A DNA stretch of 64,000 nt from Dendrophyllia cribrosa (GCA_024195265.1 JAJLRJ010000006.1:18350641-18414640), one strand, 5' to 3'. Numbered from the stretch's first letter, positions 47,627 through 57,918 are shown. The notes: generated from the sequence alone by a model not told the origin. Translations and numbers: made by a program.

Positions 47627-47800
47627 TTAAGCCTGGTTTCCATATAATCGCAACTATCGCTACGATTCTTGCGACCCTTGCGATCATATGGAAACCAAAA
47701 CGTTGCGATCGTTGCGATCTTGCGATCCTTGCGGTCCTTGCGATTGCGATCGCAGAGATAGAAATTTTTCTATCTCTGCGATTGCAATCAACTTTGTTTA
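47627..47800. repeat. GATCGCAA-reiterated element (half copy)
   Basis: Starts TTAAGCCTGGTTTCCATATA and runs through the same GATCGCAA words to the central ATCTCTGCGATTGC, then stops; the right half is missing. The piece between the two copies (47132-47626) and 47801-48272 hold nothing else I recognise. Confidence 0.65.
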
Positions 47801-48272
47801 TCACGGCTAATCAACTGCATACCAACTTGCGATCGCAAGTAATTTGCATCTAAATAGGCACGCTGTGCGTAGTCATGCCTGAAAATCTATTGTCTCGTCT
47901 TTCCTAAGTAGACCTCAAGTCTACTTGATTATCAAGTGCACTTCAAGTGCACTTTGGCCCTAGTGTGAACCGGCCTATTACTTACAAAAACTAACTTTAC
48001 TTACAATATTAACAAAACTTACAAATTAACATTAACATTACTTACTAATTAACAATACCACACATTACAATCGTAATTATGGAAATAATATAACATAGAC
48101 TCCTATTTCTCAAACATTTTAAAAGCCAGATCTCCTTAAGTTATTATGTTAGATTTTGTTAAGCAGCACAAAAGATACTAAAATGTGCAAGATAATTAAT
48201 TCGGGAAATGGAAACGTTAGCCTCAACGCCTTTTTGGGGGGCTTGGGTAGTATATATAAAAATAGTGCGACT

Positions 48273-48458
48273 TATAGACCACTTTCATAATGGCGGCCGA
48301 TTTATTTATTCTTTTATACGTATGTTAATTAGCCTCACTGGCCTCATTTTAGAGTAAAAATTCCTTTGAATTTTGCACATGTTACCGAGGCCAGTGAGGC
48401 TAATTAACATACGTATAAAAGAATAACTAAATCGGCAGCCATTATGAAAGTGGTCTAT
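48273..48458. repeat. Foldback MITE with ATAGACCACTTTCATAATGG ends
   Basis: ATAGACCACTTTCATAATGG...TTAATTAGCCTCACTGGCCT pairs with AGGCCAGTGAGGCTAATTAA...CCATTATGAAAGTGGTCTAT. Arms of about 80 bp, nearly exact. 48459-49258 holds no supported feature. Confidence 0.85.
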
Positions 48459-49258
48459 GTCAGAATTAATAGCCTAAATAGAATTAAAGATGGAGATTAA
48501 AGAAACCCATTTCTTTAAATTGGATCCGGTTTTGTAGGTTTCGATATTAAATTGTGATTAAGAATGATCAGAAAAGTTTTTAGATGTGGAATTTTTTTAC
48601 TAGACTTACAACACCAAATGTAATGTCTCGCTAAAAGAAAACAGAAGTTTAATTGAAGAGAAAATTTCGAAGCATCTGACTTCAGATCCAGAAATACTAT
48701 AATATCCTTCGGATAGTGCCGTGGTATTAATTGAATGTTTTGAAGCTCTTTAGTTCTGCAACAACTCTATCGAAAACCTGATTCACCTTTTTTGGCAATG
48801 TGAAAAAATTAAACTCTTTTGGCAGGATGACATATTGCATAAATTAAAATTTTATGTGTCTGTACTCTTATTGATGATGAAAATTGACCAATCAGCATGC
48901 GAGAATAACTTCAGTTATATTGAAAAAATTTCTGACACACTTTAAAAAAGTCTAAATGTTCATCATTGAGCGAAGACTTAAATGGTAAATAAATAAATAA
49001 AGAAGGAAAGAAAATAGATAACTCTTTTACAATCCAATGATGGGGCAAGACTACCTTCAGACTCACGTCACCGCAATGGGAACAAAAATGGCAGTTTCTG
49101 TCGCCAATAAATAAACCATTGCACTAAGAAACCGTTGCTTTGAAAATGATATATCGATGATTTGTTCTCCCTGTGGGACACAAACAAAGAGGAAGTGAAC
49201 ACCTTCATTAAACAAGCGAACAGATCATGAACGCAGCTGAAATTTCTGACAAAGGAAT

Positions 49259-49386
49259 TACTATGCAAACTCAATTTGCATTGTTAATTAATGCCCTGGG
49301 GATGAATATTAATGTATGTATAAAAGACAAACATGTGCTCTATTCAATGCACTTTGCTCTAGTCACGGTCAGTGATTGTTTGGCGT
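49259..49386 (+). repeat. Left 128-bp direct terminal repeat with TATA box
   Basis: Identical to 54749-54876. It contains TATAAAAG at 49319-49326, about 140 bases before the first gag ATG (49462), so it probably is the element's promoter. CTATGCAAACTCAATTTGCAT near its start is a partial palindrome resembling an octamer site. Confidence 0.9.
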
Positions 49387-49461
49387 GTGTTTCCTGCAAA
49401 CCCGCCTTCTTCGGCGGCGTCCTTCGACTGTGTTCTTCGACTGTCTTTTTTGTTGCACTCT

Positions 49462-50896
49462 ATGGCTGACCAGGTTCCACATCGCCCGGAGATTCCTGCC
49501 CCGGGTTTGGTAGCGGCTGTTGACGTCCCTCCGCCGGTGGCGGTTTTGGCGGACCAGAGAGTCGAACGGGCGAACGAAGGTCAAGCAGGTCAACAAAACC
49601 TCCCTGTTAATCCGGCGCACGCCGTTGACGTAAACTTGCCCTTTTATTTTTTTTTTGGCGGTAGTTTTCTTCATTAGTGGCTATTTCTTAGTGCCGGTAT
49701 TTCACCAAGAGTAGTCGTGTAAGTTTCAATTTTCTTTCTTAGCAAGGTGTGGTTTCTTGCATTCCGTTACATATATTTTTTACAATGGTTTTGTGCATAT
49801 CTAAGATTTTTATTTGACTTTGTATTGCCTGTGTGGCTAGAGACTGCTTTGCCTGTGAGGCTTAAGAGATTTAATTGTCTGTGTGGCTAAAGTTGGTTTG
49901 CCTGTGTGGCTAAAGACTGGTGTGCCTGTGTGGCTAAAGAGATTTATTTGCCTGTGTGGCTTAAGACTGCTTTGCCTGTGAGGCTTAAGAGATTTAATTG
50001 CCTGTGTGGCTAGATACTGGTTTGCCTGTGTGGCCAAAGTGATTTGATTGCCTGTGTGGCTACAGTTGGTTTGCCTGTGTGGCTAAAGATTGGTGTGCCT
50101 GTGTGACTAAAGGGATTTATTTGCCTGTGTGGCTTAAGACTGGTTTGCCTGTGAGGCTTAAGAGAATTTTATTGCCTGTGTGGCTAAAGACTGGTTTGCC
50201 TGTGAGGCAAGAGACTGGTTTGCCTGTGAGGCTTAAGAGATTTATTTGCCTGTTTGGCGAGAGGCTGGTTTGCTTGTAAGGTTATCTAAAAGTGTTTCTG
50301 TGGGTAAAGTTAAAAAAAGGAGAGAGAAAGAGTTAGCCTTATAACGTTTGTGATTTATTTCCTTGTTCTAGGAGGAGCATAACTTCGATGAAGTTTTGCA
50401 GAGATTAAAAAGGTTGGAGGAGTCCCAAAAGGCTTCTGTGGATTCCACATTACCAGACATCAGGCTACTTCTCAAGGCTCCGTCTTTCAATAAAGATCAG
50501 GTGTTAGATCTTCTACTTAATCTAAAGATGGTTGCTAAGGAAACGAATCACCCTAGGGCAGGGTTTTTTTATGCGGCGTTCTGTTCTTTGAGGGAGAAAT
50601 CAGCGACTCCAGACGTCCAGTTCAAGAAATACCTAGAAGTCATTCTGGGTGACAAGGATCAAGAAAAGGTATTGGACATGACGTCCAAAGTGGATAAGTC
50701 CATGAGGTTTTCTACCTCTGGGTTCAATCGTGTTCCTTGGAGAGGGCGTGGCCATTCCTCCCGTTCTGTGCAGTGTTACCATTGCCGTCGTTTTGGCCAC
50801 TATCAGAGTTACTGCCCGGATCGGCGACAGGCCTTTGGAGAAGCTGCAGGACCTCCCGCTAAGAGAGGGAGATTCGCTCGGGACAGTTTAAAATAA
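49462..50896 (+). CDS. Gag-like protein with CCHC zinc knuckle, apparently spliced
   Basis: Exon 1 would run from ATG 49462 (MADQVPHRPEIPAPG...) to a donor at 49630 (GAC|GTAAAC), and exon 2 from an acceptor ending at 50371 (TTGTTCTAG|GAG) to TAA at 50894-50896. Both borders are phase 0, so the frame is preserved. The second exon carries a zinc knuckle of the CCHC type (CYHC...GHYQSYC, about residues 125-138 of that exon), the nucleic-acid-binding mark of Gag, then a basic tail. The 742-base intron contains a minisatellite. Without splicing, exon 2 has no ATG near its start, which is the best argument that the intron is real; a separate internal start cannot be excluded. Confidence 0.65.
49823..50285. 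repeat. Minisatellite (GCCTGTGTGGCTAAAGA, 24-26-bp units)
   Basis: About 18 imperfect copies of a unit built as GCCTGTGTGGCT(A/T)AAGA plus a variable CTGGTTT or GATTTATTT tail. Two alternating tail types suggest an ancestral dimer. It lies inside the inferred gag intron of the retroelement, so it is transposed together with the element. Confidence 0.92.
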
Positions 50897-51244
50897 ATAC
50901 TTGACGTCGTGGCTATTGTCTGACTCGGTGCATTTTTCTTTTTTTTTTCTTTCCATTTATTAAAGTATGTTTTTTTTGCAGCTAATGAATCGGTGTTTTC
51001 GTTTGTGTCCGTTAGGGATTCCCCTCTAGTTTTCTTTTTGTTTCGTTTATGTTGTATCTGGGCTTTTTTCGACATTCCTAGATTGGGGCGAGTGACTCCT
51101 GTTGGCATACCGCAATATCTCGGTGGCCAGTTGACGTACTGTTTTCAGGCGTTGTGAAGTTACTCCCTCCTGATCGGGAACCCCATTTGCATGTCCATTT
51201 GGATTCGTTCATTTAGGGTTGTTCTCTTTTGTTTCCTCCTGTAG

Positions 51245-53286
51245 AGTCCTCCTTTCAAGAAGCTAAGATTACAAGAGCCTGTTAGTGAAAACGAGTTTTT
51301 TCAGGATTTTGGTACTCACCTTCTGGCTTCGCAACCAAGAACGTTCGAATCTTGGGTTAATGTAAATGGGGTTCCCGATCGGGGGGAGGCATCTTGTGTC
51401 TATAAGTGGAAAGATGTTTTAGTCTCTGAAACTGTTCCAGACGTGGGAAGAATTAGACTAAGAGATCCAGACAAGTTTGTTGCTGGAGGCATCCACAGGC
51501 ATCCTGAAGCTTGGGAGACGATTCTCGAAGGTCATCCGCTTGCTGCATCAATCAGTGATTGGATCCGGAATAAAGTGAACATTAGGCATTTTAGTCAACC
51601 TTTTAAGGGTGCTTATAAGGGGTTTAACTATTGCTCAGATTTTCCGCCGCAAAAGCGGTTCCCAAATCATGTGTCATGTAAAAGATTTACAGAATTTGTG
51701 TCGCAGGAAATTTTAAAGCGTACTATTACCGGAGCAGTTAGGGTGTGGGGGAAACTCGGGGTTGATAGCCCACCTCATTTGGTTTTACCACTAACAGTAG
51801 AGCCTACGAAACCAAGACTCTGCTTAGATGCTAGGTTTTTAAATTTGTGGATGAGGGATATGCCTTTTTCCCTGGATAAATTAGCCGATGTTCCAAGGTA
51901 TGTTTATAAGGGGTCTTATATGACGAAGTGTGACGACAAGTCAGGTTATGATCATGTGTTACTCTCCGCATGCTCTCAGACATATGTTGGTTTTGAATGG
52001 AAGGGTTATTGGTTTGTCTGTGCTACTCTTCCATTTGGGTGGAAAATTTCCCCCTACATATACCATACCATAGGTTTGGCGGCGTCCGGTTTCCTAAGAG
52101 CTCAAGGTATTCCCTGTTCACTATACATTGACGATCGTCTTAATGGTGAGCTCCTCACCTCGTCAGGGTCATGGTCAGTCCTCCCAGGATGTCGACAGGA
52201 GCAATTTAGACGTGACGCAGCGACTGCCGCAATATTTTGTGTCTTATCAGTCCTCGTTTATTTAGGTTACACAATTGGTATAAGTAAGTCGGTTTTATAT
52301 CCCGACTACCTCACTAGAGTACTTGGGTCTCGTAGTGGACTCTGCAAAGCAATCCTTCCTAGTGCCGGAACGGAACATTGTTTCTTGGGCATCCTTGAGA
52401 GAGCACATTTTGGCGTGTAAGAGATATGTGGATGTAAAAACGCTGCAGCGTTTTCAAGGAAAATGTGTCATTCTCATTGGCGGTCCCTGCGACCAAATTG
52501 TTTATAAGGAAAATGAGTTCAGCAATTGCATCTGCTTCAGCGAATGGTCTTGTTTCGATTTCATCGGCCTTGCGAGAAGAATTGACGCATTGGCGTTTTT
52601 TGGACTCTTGGCAGAAGTTTCTTCCATGGCGAGACGAGAAGCACTTAGGACTGACTTTGTCTACGGATGCCTCGGGATATGGCTGGGGTTGTGTCGTTCA
52701 TCTGCCCTCCGGTGACCAAACTATAAGTGACTACTGGGATGAGCGACACAAGGATCTCAACATCTCTACCAAAGAAATGTTAGCTTTGGTAAACGCCATA
52801 AAAGCTCTTCCCGCTAGTTTGAGGGATTGTGGAGTTGATGTTTATGTTGACAGTACTGTTCTTATTGGCGTTTGGGAAGGCCAAGGGAGTAAGAAGTCCC
52901 CTCAATTGACAAAGGCCTCCAAGGACCTTTTCTACGCGCTATCAGATCGCAATTTTCAGCTTAGCCTGTTTCATGTCAAGTCTAGTGACAACCAGGCAGA
53001 TGGTCCTTCACGTCGCTTGTTAAAGTCAGATTCAAAATTGTCGGATAGGGCATGGGCCTTGGTGGAACAATCATTTGGGGGCACATGTGGGCACTCATTT
53101 GACCTTATGGCTTTAGATTCCAATGCGGTAATTGGACTGGATGGAAGCCCTTTGCCACACTTTACTCCTTTTTCAAGTCCACGTTCGCAAGGCATCAATT
53201 TATTTTCTCACGATTTGCATGCAATGTCCAATATGTCTAATCCATATGTTTTCCCTCCCTTTGGATTAGTTGGTCCAGTTTTGTGA
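51245..53286 (+). pseudogene. Reverse transcriptase-RNase H region, two frameshifts
   Basis: The open frame begins after a good acceptor (CTCCTGTAG|AGT at 51244/51245). RT motifs follow in one frame to about 52300: KPRLCLDARFLN, KCDDKSGYDH (catalytic D region), TLPFGWKISP and YIDD at about 52126-52137 (the YxDD active site). The frame then shifts near 52300 and again near 52464. RNase H follows (52465-53286) with its catalytic acidic residues in STDASGYGWG, KEMLAL, VDSTV and DNQADGPSRR. Each shift is a one- or two-base change at an otherwise continuous homology, so I call it a broken copy and not programmed frameshifting. Confidence 0.85.
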
Positions 53287-53548
53287 GGTTTTTGTATGGC
53301 TTCCGGATCCCATTCACTGTAATTGTCCCAGAGATCTGTCCACACCTTTTTTTGGTGGCCTGAGCTGATGGCTCGTTCTTCTTCTAAGTTTGCCTTGGTG
53401 CGAAGGGTAGTTTCGGTGTCCTTCTGGCACCGTCCAAGTCTGGCTATAAACCAGCGCCTTGTCCATTTAACCTTTGGGCTTGCAGAGGATCGTTTTGATT
53501 CTTTGAGTGATTTTTTTGTTTTTGTGGTCATTTTTTACAGCCGCTTCC

Positions 53549-54687
53549 TAGGGTTCCGAAGCTCAAGTTCTAGAACGGGAATTTTCTATCTTCTTGCATA
53601 ATCTTGCAACTCCACAATCCCTGGCTTCAGCTCTCCCAGCAGATGTGATAGCTTTTCTAGTATGGAAGGATCGTGGGGGGAAAACACAGGTTCATCTTTC
53701 AGAATGCCCAAATTTTTCACATCAGAGAGTTGGTCAGGGTATTTGTCAATGTCCTAAGAGACTTGCCTTTGGGACTGTGGACTCTCTTATAGGGAAGTTG
53801 CAGGCAATTTTTGTGAAGCATGGAAGGGGTTCCGAATGGCAGTCAGTGTTGAATATTGGTAATCCTGCTTCTGACTGGTCGGTAAAGCGATATTTAGCGG
53901 ATGTTCGTGAAGAACAGTTAAAGGCAAGAGTTGTTCCGCGCCAGGCTGAGCCTTTCCTTCTTGAAGATTTGATGAAGATCTCTCGCCACATCCATTTCCA
54001 GCTTATGCGTTCTGCGAATTTAACTCCCTCTCAGATTTATATCCTGGCACGGGACCAGGCCATGTTTAAAGCCCTATTTTTTGCGGGAGATCGTGCAGCC
54101 GATTTGTTAGGTTTAAAAACGGTGGATATTTTACGTTTCCCGGATAATTCTGGTTTGTTGTTGAACCATCTTTGGACAAAATCATTAAGGTCGGGGGATG
54201 CTCATGTTTTGCTTTGAAGAGGGGTACCAATGCATGTGTATGTCCTGTTAGAGGAATTGAGTTGTATTTTAGCATTTCTAGGTCTATGGGGTTAAAGTTA
54301 AATTTCGTTTTTTTGTTCCGATCTGTAACTAAATCAGGGAATATTTCACCCCAGGGGTTGGATTCAACTGCAGCCCAAGCTAGATTAAATGCATATACCA
54401 CCCCTTTGTCTCATAGTTTATCTAGTGCGCATTTTACACTTCATGGTTTTCGTAGTGCATGACGTGGTGCCGCAGTTTCTTTAGCGCTCGCGGGTCTGAG
54501 CTTGCATGAAATCATGGATCATGTGGATTGGAAGAATAGTAAAACGGCGTTGCATTATATCAAGTTAAAACAAGTACAGAACCCGGCAGGTGCGGCCGCA
54601 ACATTGGCGGACCTAGATATTGAAACTGGCAAGACATACAAAAGGCTTAATAATTTAAAGGATTTTTCACAAGCTTTAATAGATTAA
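53549..54687 (+). pseudogene. Tyrosine recombinase, frameshifted and interrupted
   Basis: Homology begins around an acceptor-like CTTCCTAG|GGT (about 53551). The first frame (to 54217) gives the N-terminal SAM-like part and GDRAADLLGLK, with the first catalytic Arg. A shift near 54200-54215 moves to the frame holding TLHGFRS (about 54440-54460), the H-x-x-R box. A TGA at 54460-54462 follows at once, then the frame resumes with HEIMDHVDWKNSKTALHYIK, giving the nucleophilic Tyr. All catalytic residues expected of a Y-recombinase are recognisable, so inactivation is recent. It would integrate the circular DNA of the element. Confidence 0.85.
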
Positions 54688-54748
54688 ATATGAGGATAAT
54701 AGTTTTGAACTCTAATTCTAAGGTTTGATATAGTATCGGTTATAGAAC

Positions 54749-54876
54749 TACTATGCAAACTCAATTTGCATTGTTAATTAATGCCCTGGGGATGAATATT
54801 AATGTATGTATAAAAGACAAACATGTGCTCTATTCAATGCACTTTGCTCTAGTCACGGTCAGTGATTGTTTGGCGT
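54749..54876 (+). repeat. Right 128-bp direct terminal repeat
   Basis: Identical to 49259-49386, including TATAAAAG at 54809-54816. It is followed by CCCGCC...GGCGGG, a small GC hairpin (54877-54907). An open frame at 54866-55243 that starts inside it has no recognisable domain, and 55244-55855 contains only a small foldback (TTGTCCAAACGATGTCTG at about 55616, inverse at about 55741). Confidence 0.9.
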
Positions 54877-55855
54877 CCCGCCCACCCTTCCCGCGAAGAA
54901 GGCGGGTTTGAGATCCACGCTACTTCTTTTCGCCTTGGTTTGGGCTTGTCCCAGGCCAGAGCGATTCCGCATACCTCACTTACATGTCAGGAATAACAAT
55001 ACCCAGGGCAGAATATTACACTATGCTAGATTCACGCATTCAACAAAGAGTCTATCCTTGATATGCGCATTAATTTTAATCCGACTGAGACACTTAATTA
55101 AATACACGCACTTTAAATCTTGTCACCCACCGGGAGTTAAATGTCAAAGGAGAAGCCCTGACTACTCAACCTCAGAACGAACTCCTCAAAGGAAAAACGT
55201 TTTGAGGGAAACATTAATAAATTCAAACAACACCTCCGACTAAAAGGCTACTTTTATAAGATTCAAACGTGATGAAATGTTTTTCTTTCAGTTTGAATTA
55301 CGGTTTGTCAGAAAATAAACACGGCTGTCTACCGCTGTTCCTCTTCGCGGTTCTTGGAGTGTTTTGGCATCCTGGTCCAGGGGTGTTCTTCGCCCGCCAT
55401 TTTGAAAGCGGAGAAGAAACTGAGGACGAGGTTTAGAGTAACCTGGATTACTTGATCTATGAAATGCTTTTTATTAGACAATTACAAACTTGTGCTTACA
55501 GTAAATGTGCTCAGCAGCTTATATAGTTAAGATTTTTAACGGCTCTTCACAACTGAACCCGGCAATGGCAATGAAGATATAAACATTGTTCGTTTTTTCC
55601 GGGTAGTCCTGCACTTGTCCAAACGATGTCTGTGATTCGCTAAGAAAACAATAGATTTGTCCCGCTGGATAGGGTTAGGGTAGGGATTAGGGATAGGGGC
55701 ATTGTTCAAGTGATATATCATTTGTATCGTTCGCCAATTACAGACATCGTTTGGACAACTACGACCCCGCTCTTCTTTTCTATCGCTTGTCTTCCTTCTA
55801 TTTTGAATACGTTTGGACCAAGACATCGGCGCTGCCGCAGAATCAAATGCTGTCA

Positions 55856-56088
55856 TTAACATGGCTGCCCTGTTTGGCATCCTGTTGGTGTTGGAACTTT
55901 AAACAAGGAGCTAAGAATGAAGTCCGTGGCAAAATTCGGTAACCAGGCTACCAGCGCCAACAGCAGCCGACCATCCAGACCAACTATGTAACGGTCACGA
56001 GGACCCTGTGACGTCAGAGCGTCCACTACAGCATCCACCACTAAATACAGGCGATCAGACTGTTGATAGTCTGTCATACCCTTAATAA
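55856..56088 (-). CDS. Terminal exon of a retinol-dehydrogenase/17-beta-HSD-like SDR gene
   Basis: On the minus strand an acceptor (TCCTAG) stands just before 56088, and the exon runs to a stop at 55856. The encoded part includes VVDAVVDALTSQGPRDRYIV, then GLDGRLLLALVAWLPNFATD, matching the C-terminal segment of SDR9C-type enzymes (RDH, DHRS9, HSD17B6), where alternating Ala-Leu-Thr-Ser, Pro-x-x-Arg-Tyr and Gly-x-Asp are conserved. These are ER-bound NAD(P)-dependent oxidoreductases of retinoids and steroids. The catalytic YxxxK and Rossmann parts would lie in exons at higher coordinates; I do not find them in 56089-57100, after which the Polinton begins. It may be the end of a gene interrupted by that element, or a relic. 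Confidence 0.65.
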
Positions 56089-56699
56089 CTAGGAGGGAAA
56101 ATACATCATCAATATATCATGACAATGAGATACCGAAAAATTTTGTTCAACAAGGGTCATTTGTTGTTCCAAGTAAAAAACAAAATGAAAAGTTGTCCCA
56201 GAAAACGTGGACATCATCCTAAGGCAATTTGTTATTTCAGTATAAATTATTTCTGCAGAAAACGTTTAATGAAGTTAAATGAAAGTTCCCTTGGCTAAAC
56301 TGTTTAAACAGTTAGATCTGGAGAAAACGAACGAGCACAATTGTCTAAAAAGTCTCCTTAACATTGTTTGAAGCGGATTGGAACCGAAAGATCTCACCAT
56401 TACGGCTGAAGGAGCTAAACGAGCAAGTACCTTTTCCCACCGCGGGCTGTTATGCGGAAGTTTTGTCGAACTACTCAGTGGAGAAATAATTTATTATTAA
56501 AATGGAACAGAGACTCTCTGTGCAGCTCAAAACCGTTCTTTTTGAGGAGAGTACAACTTATGCTTTACGAATGGACTTCGGACTTGAAATAGGTGGCCTT
56601 GAGATGCGGGTCTTTAGCGAATGGTCAATGTCGAAAACAACAACAAAAACAATCCAACTCCTTTAAACTTGCTTTTTGGAAAGCTTGGTGCTAAACGAA

Positions 56700-57108
56700 A
56701 GGACTAAAAAGCCACATTGCGGGTAGGTAACGATTTCGTACCCCCTCTCCCCCCCCCTTAACCTTTTCTGAACCAATCAGCGATCGCGTCCTTTAGGTTT
56801 TACCAATCAGGAGATCGCGTCACTTTGTGTCGACCAATTAGCGTTAGCGTCACTTAGAGACCTTGGTTTAAACGGTAGAAAGGGGGTACCCCCTCTCCTC
56901 CGTTAACCTTTCTCTAACCTTAACCTTTCTCCTAACCCTACCCCTAACCCTGACCCTCTTGTATTCAAATTTAAATGAAGGTAATTGTTTTTTCAATGAC
57001 ATTCATATAATAATGAAGGTATTACGTTTTTTTGTTTCCAAACGATTTATTTAATCACTCGATTTATAACTAATAAGTGATGATGATAATGAATAAATTT
57101 TGTTTTGA
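56700..57108. other. Boundary region between host DNA and Polinton
   Basis: No gene is seen at 56089-57108. It has three AACCAATCAGCG/ACCAATTAGCG-like repeats (about 56770-56850), a CCTAACC-type stretch (56925-56960), and at 56958-57010 a copy of the sequence that precedes the small gene at 57109-57282 (CTTGTATTCAA...GTAATTG, again at 57293). The Polinton's left end must lie in or near here, but I could not identify its terminal repeat, which would need the right end for comparison. Confidence 0.35.
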
Positions 57109-57282
57109 CTAATCTTGTGCTTCACTTCTATTGTCATCAAGAATGACTAGAGTGATTCTATTTTCCACTTCCTCCATGTCTGACCAATCTTTCACTAGCT
57201 GTTCGTAAGTCATAAATCCATTTTTATCCGATTGAAATGAGAGTATGGTGAGATATACATCTTCATTTATTGGTTTCATCAT
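57109..57282 (-). CDS. Small Polinton protein, 57 residues (paralogue A)
   Basis: ATG-ATG at 57282/57279, stop TAG at 57109-57111. It shares with the next copy (57736-57912) the blocks DVYLTILSFQSDKNGFM, YEQL and DWSDMEE; most differences are conservative and the frame is intact in both, with an N-terminal MKP and an acidic tail ending QD. That pattern of codon-respecting divergence marks it as a real gene. Function unknown. The DKNGFMxYEQL piece looks a little like half an EF-hand, without a clear calcium loop. Confidence 0.7.
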   Translation of the reverse strand: MMKPINEDVYLTILSFQSDKNGFMTYEQLVKDWSDMEEVENRITLVILDDNRSEAQD

Positions 57283-57379
57283 CTTTCAACAAACTTGTAT
57301 TCAATTTCAAATAAAAGTAATTGCTTTTTCAGGGGTATTCACATTATAATTGACTTTACAAGGATACCACGACGTTCAA

Positions 57380-57676
57380 ATGACGCCGCGCAAAGCCAAT
57401 CGCTTTATTCAACATTTTGTTATGGTTTTAGAGGACCAAGAAAATGCGATTCGCGAGCCTCAAGAAATGAAAGTGACAAAACAATTTGTAAAAAAGACGC
57501 TGTTGATGTTTGTCATGGAATCGTTCGATGGAAGGGAATGGATGCTGTCAAGGCAACGTTTTCACCAGCTGAATTTTATTGTGGACTCACTTAAATTGAC
57601 AAACACTAAATATTGGGAAAAAAAATATAAAACAATTGTAAAAAATCAAATAGGAGATGTACTTTTTACAAAATGA
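57380..57676 (+). CDS. Polinton small protein on the opposite strand
   Basis: 98 residues from ATG 57380 (MTPRKANRFIQHF) to TGA at 57674-57676. It sits alone on + between the two minus-strand paralogues. Predicted helical and basic: VTKQFVKKTLLMFVMESFDG, then LSRQRFHQLNF. No motif is recognised. An alternative, out-of-frame + frame (57295-57594) overlaps it and looks less protein-like. Confidence 0.5.
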   Translation: MTPRKANRFIQHFVMVLEDQENAIREPQEMKVTKQFVKKTLLMFVMESFDGREWMLSRQRFHQLNFIVDSLKLTNTKYWEKKYKTIVKNQIGDVLFTK

Positions 57677-57735
57677 GTTGGTTCGACAATGAAAGTGAAA
57701 TTAGTATTAATGAATAATAAATGATTATTGTTCCA

Positions 57736-57912
57736 TCAGTCTTGTGTTTCGCTTTGTTTGTTATCAAGAATGTCAAGGGTTATTCCATTTTCTGAATACA
57801 ACTCCTCCATGTCTGACCAATCATACCCTAACTGTTCGTAAGCCATAAATCCATTTTTATCAGATTGAAATGAGAGTATGGTAAGATATACATCGTCATT
57901 TCTTGGTTTCAT
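57736..57912 (-). CDS. Small Polinton protein, 58 residues (paralogue B)
   Basis: ATG at 57912, TGA at 57736-57738. Homologous to 57109-57282 over its whole length (shared DVYLTILSFQSDKNGFM, then DWSDMEE and an SExQD tail). Together with its flanking DNA it is a duplicated unit. It lies six bases downstream of the next gene on the minus strand (57919-58236), as in a compact viral gene block. Confidence 0.7.
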   Translation of the reverse strand: MKPRNDDVYLTILSFQSDKNGFMAYEQLGYDWSDMEELYSENGITLDILDNKQSETQD

Positions 57913-57918
57913 TATCTC

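Larger units (their letters stand above)
49259..54876 (+). mobile_element. DIRS/Ngaro-class tyrosine-recombinase retrotransposon
   Basis: A 128-bp sequence at 49259-49386 is repeated without a single difference at 54749-54876, in direct orientation. Between them lie, in order and all on +, gag with a zinc knuckle, reverse transcriptase, RNase H and a tyrosine recombinase; that set and order define the YR retrotransposons. No methyltransferase frame is seen. I see no split B1-A2-B2 arrangement as in PAT/Ngaro, but the repeats are direct, unlike the inverted ends of DIRS1. The element's outer boundary on the right may extend past 54876: GAAGAAGGCGGGTTT at 54895-54909 is the reverse complement of 49399-49413. 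The coding part carries two RT/RH frameshifts, a recombinase frameshift and a nonsense codon, so this copy is probably not autonomous. Confidence 0.88.

Noticed and set aside
49823..50285. Regularly spaced repeats considered as a CRISPR-like array
   Set aside because: Units abut with no unique spacers and lie in a eukaryotic retroelement; it is a minisatellite.
54866..55243. 125-codon open frame after the DIRS right repeat
   Set aside because: Starts inside the repeat, has no domain or conserved look, and has no counterpart after the left repeat.
55668..56960. TTAGGG/CCCTAA-like stretches (about 55668-55700 and 56925-56960) as interstitial telomere repeats
   Set aside because: Only a few degenerate units each, of mixed GGATAGGG/GGTAGGG type; too short and irregular to support.
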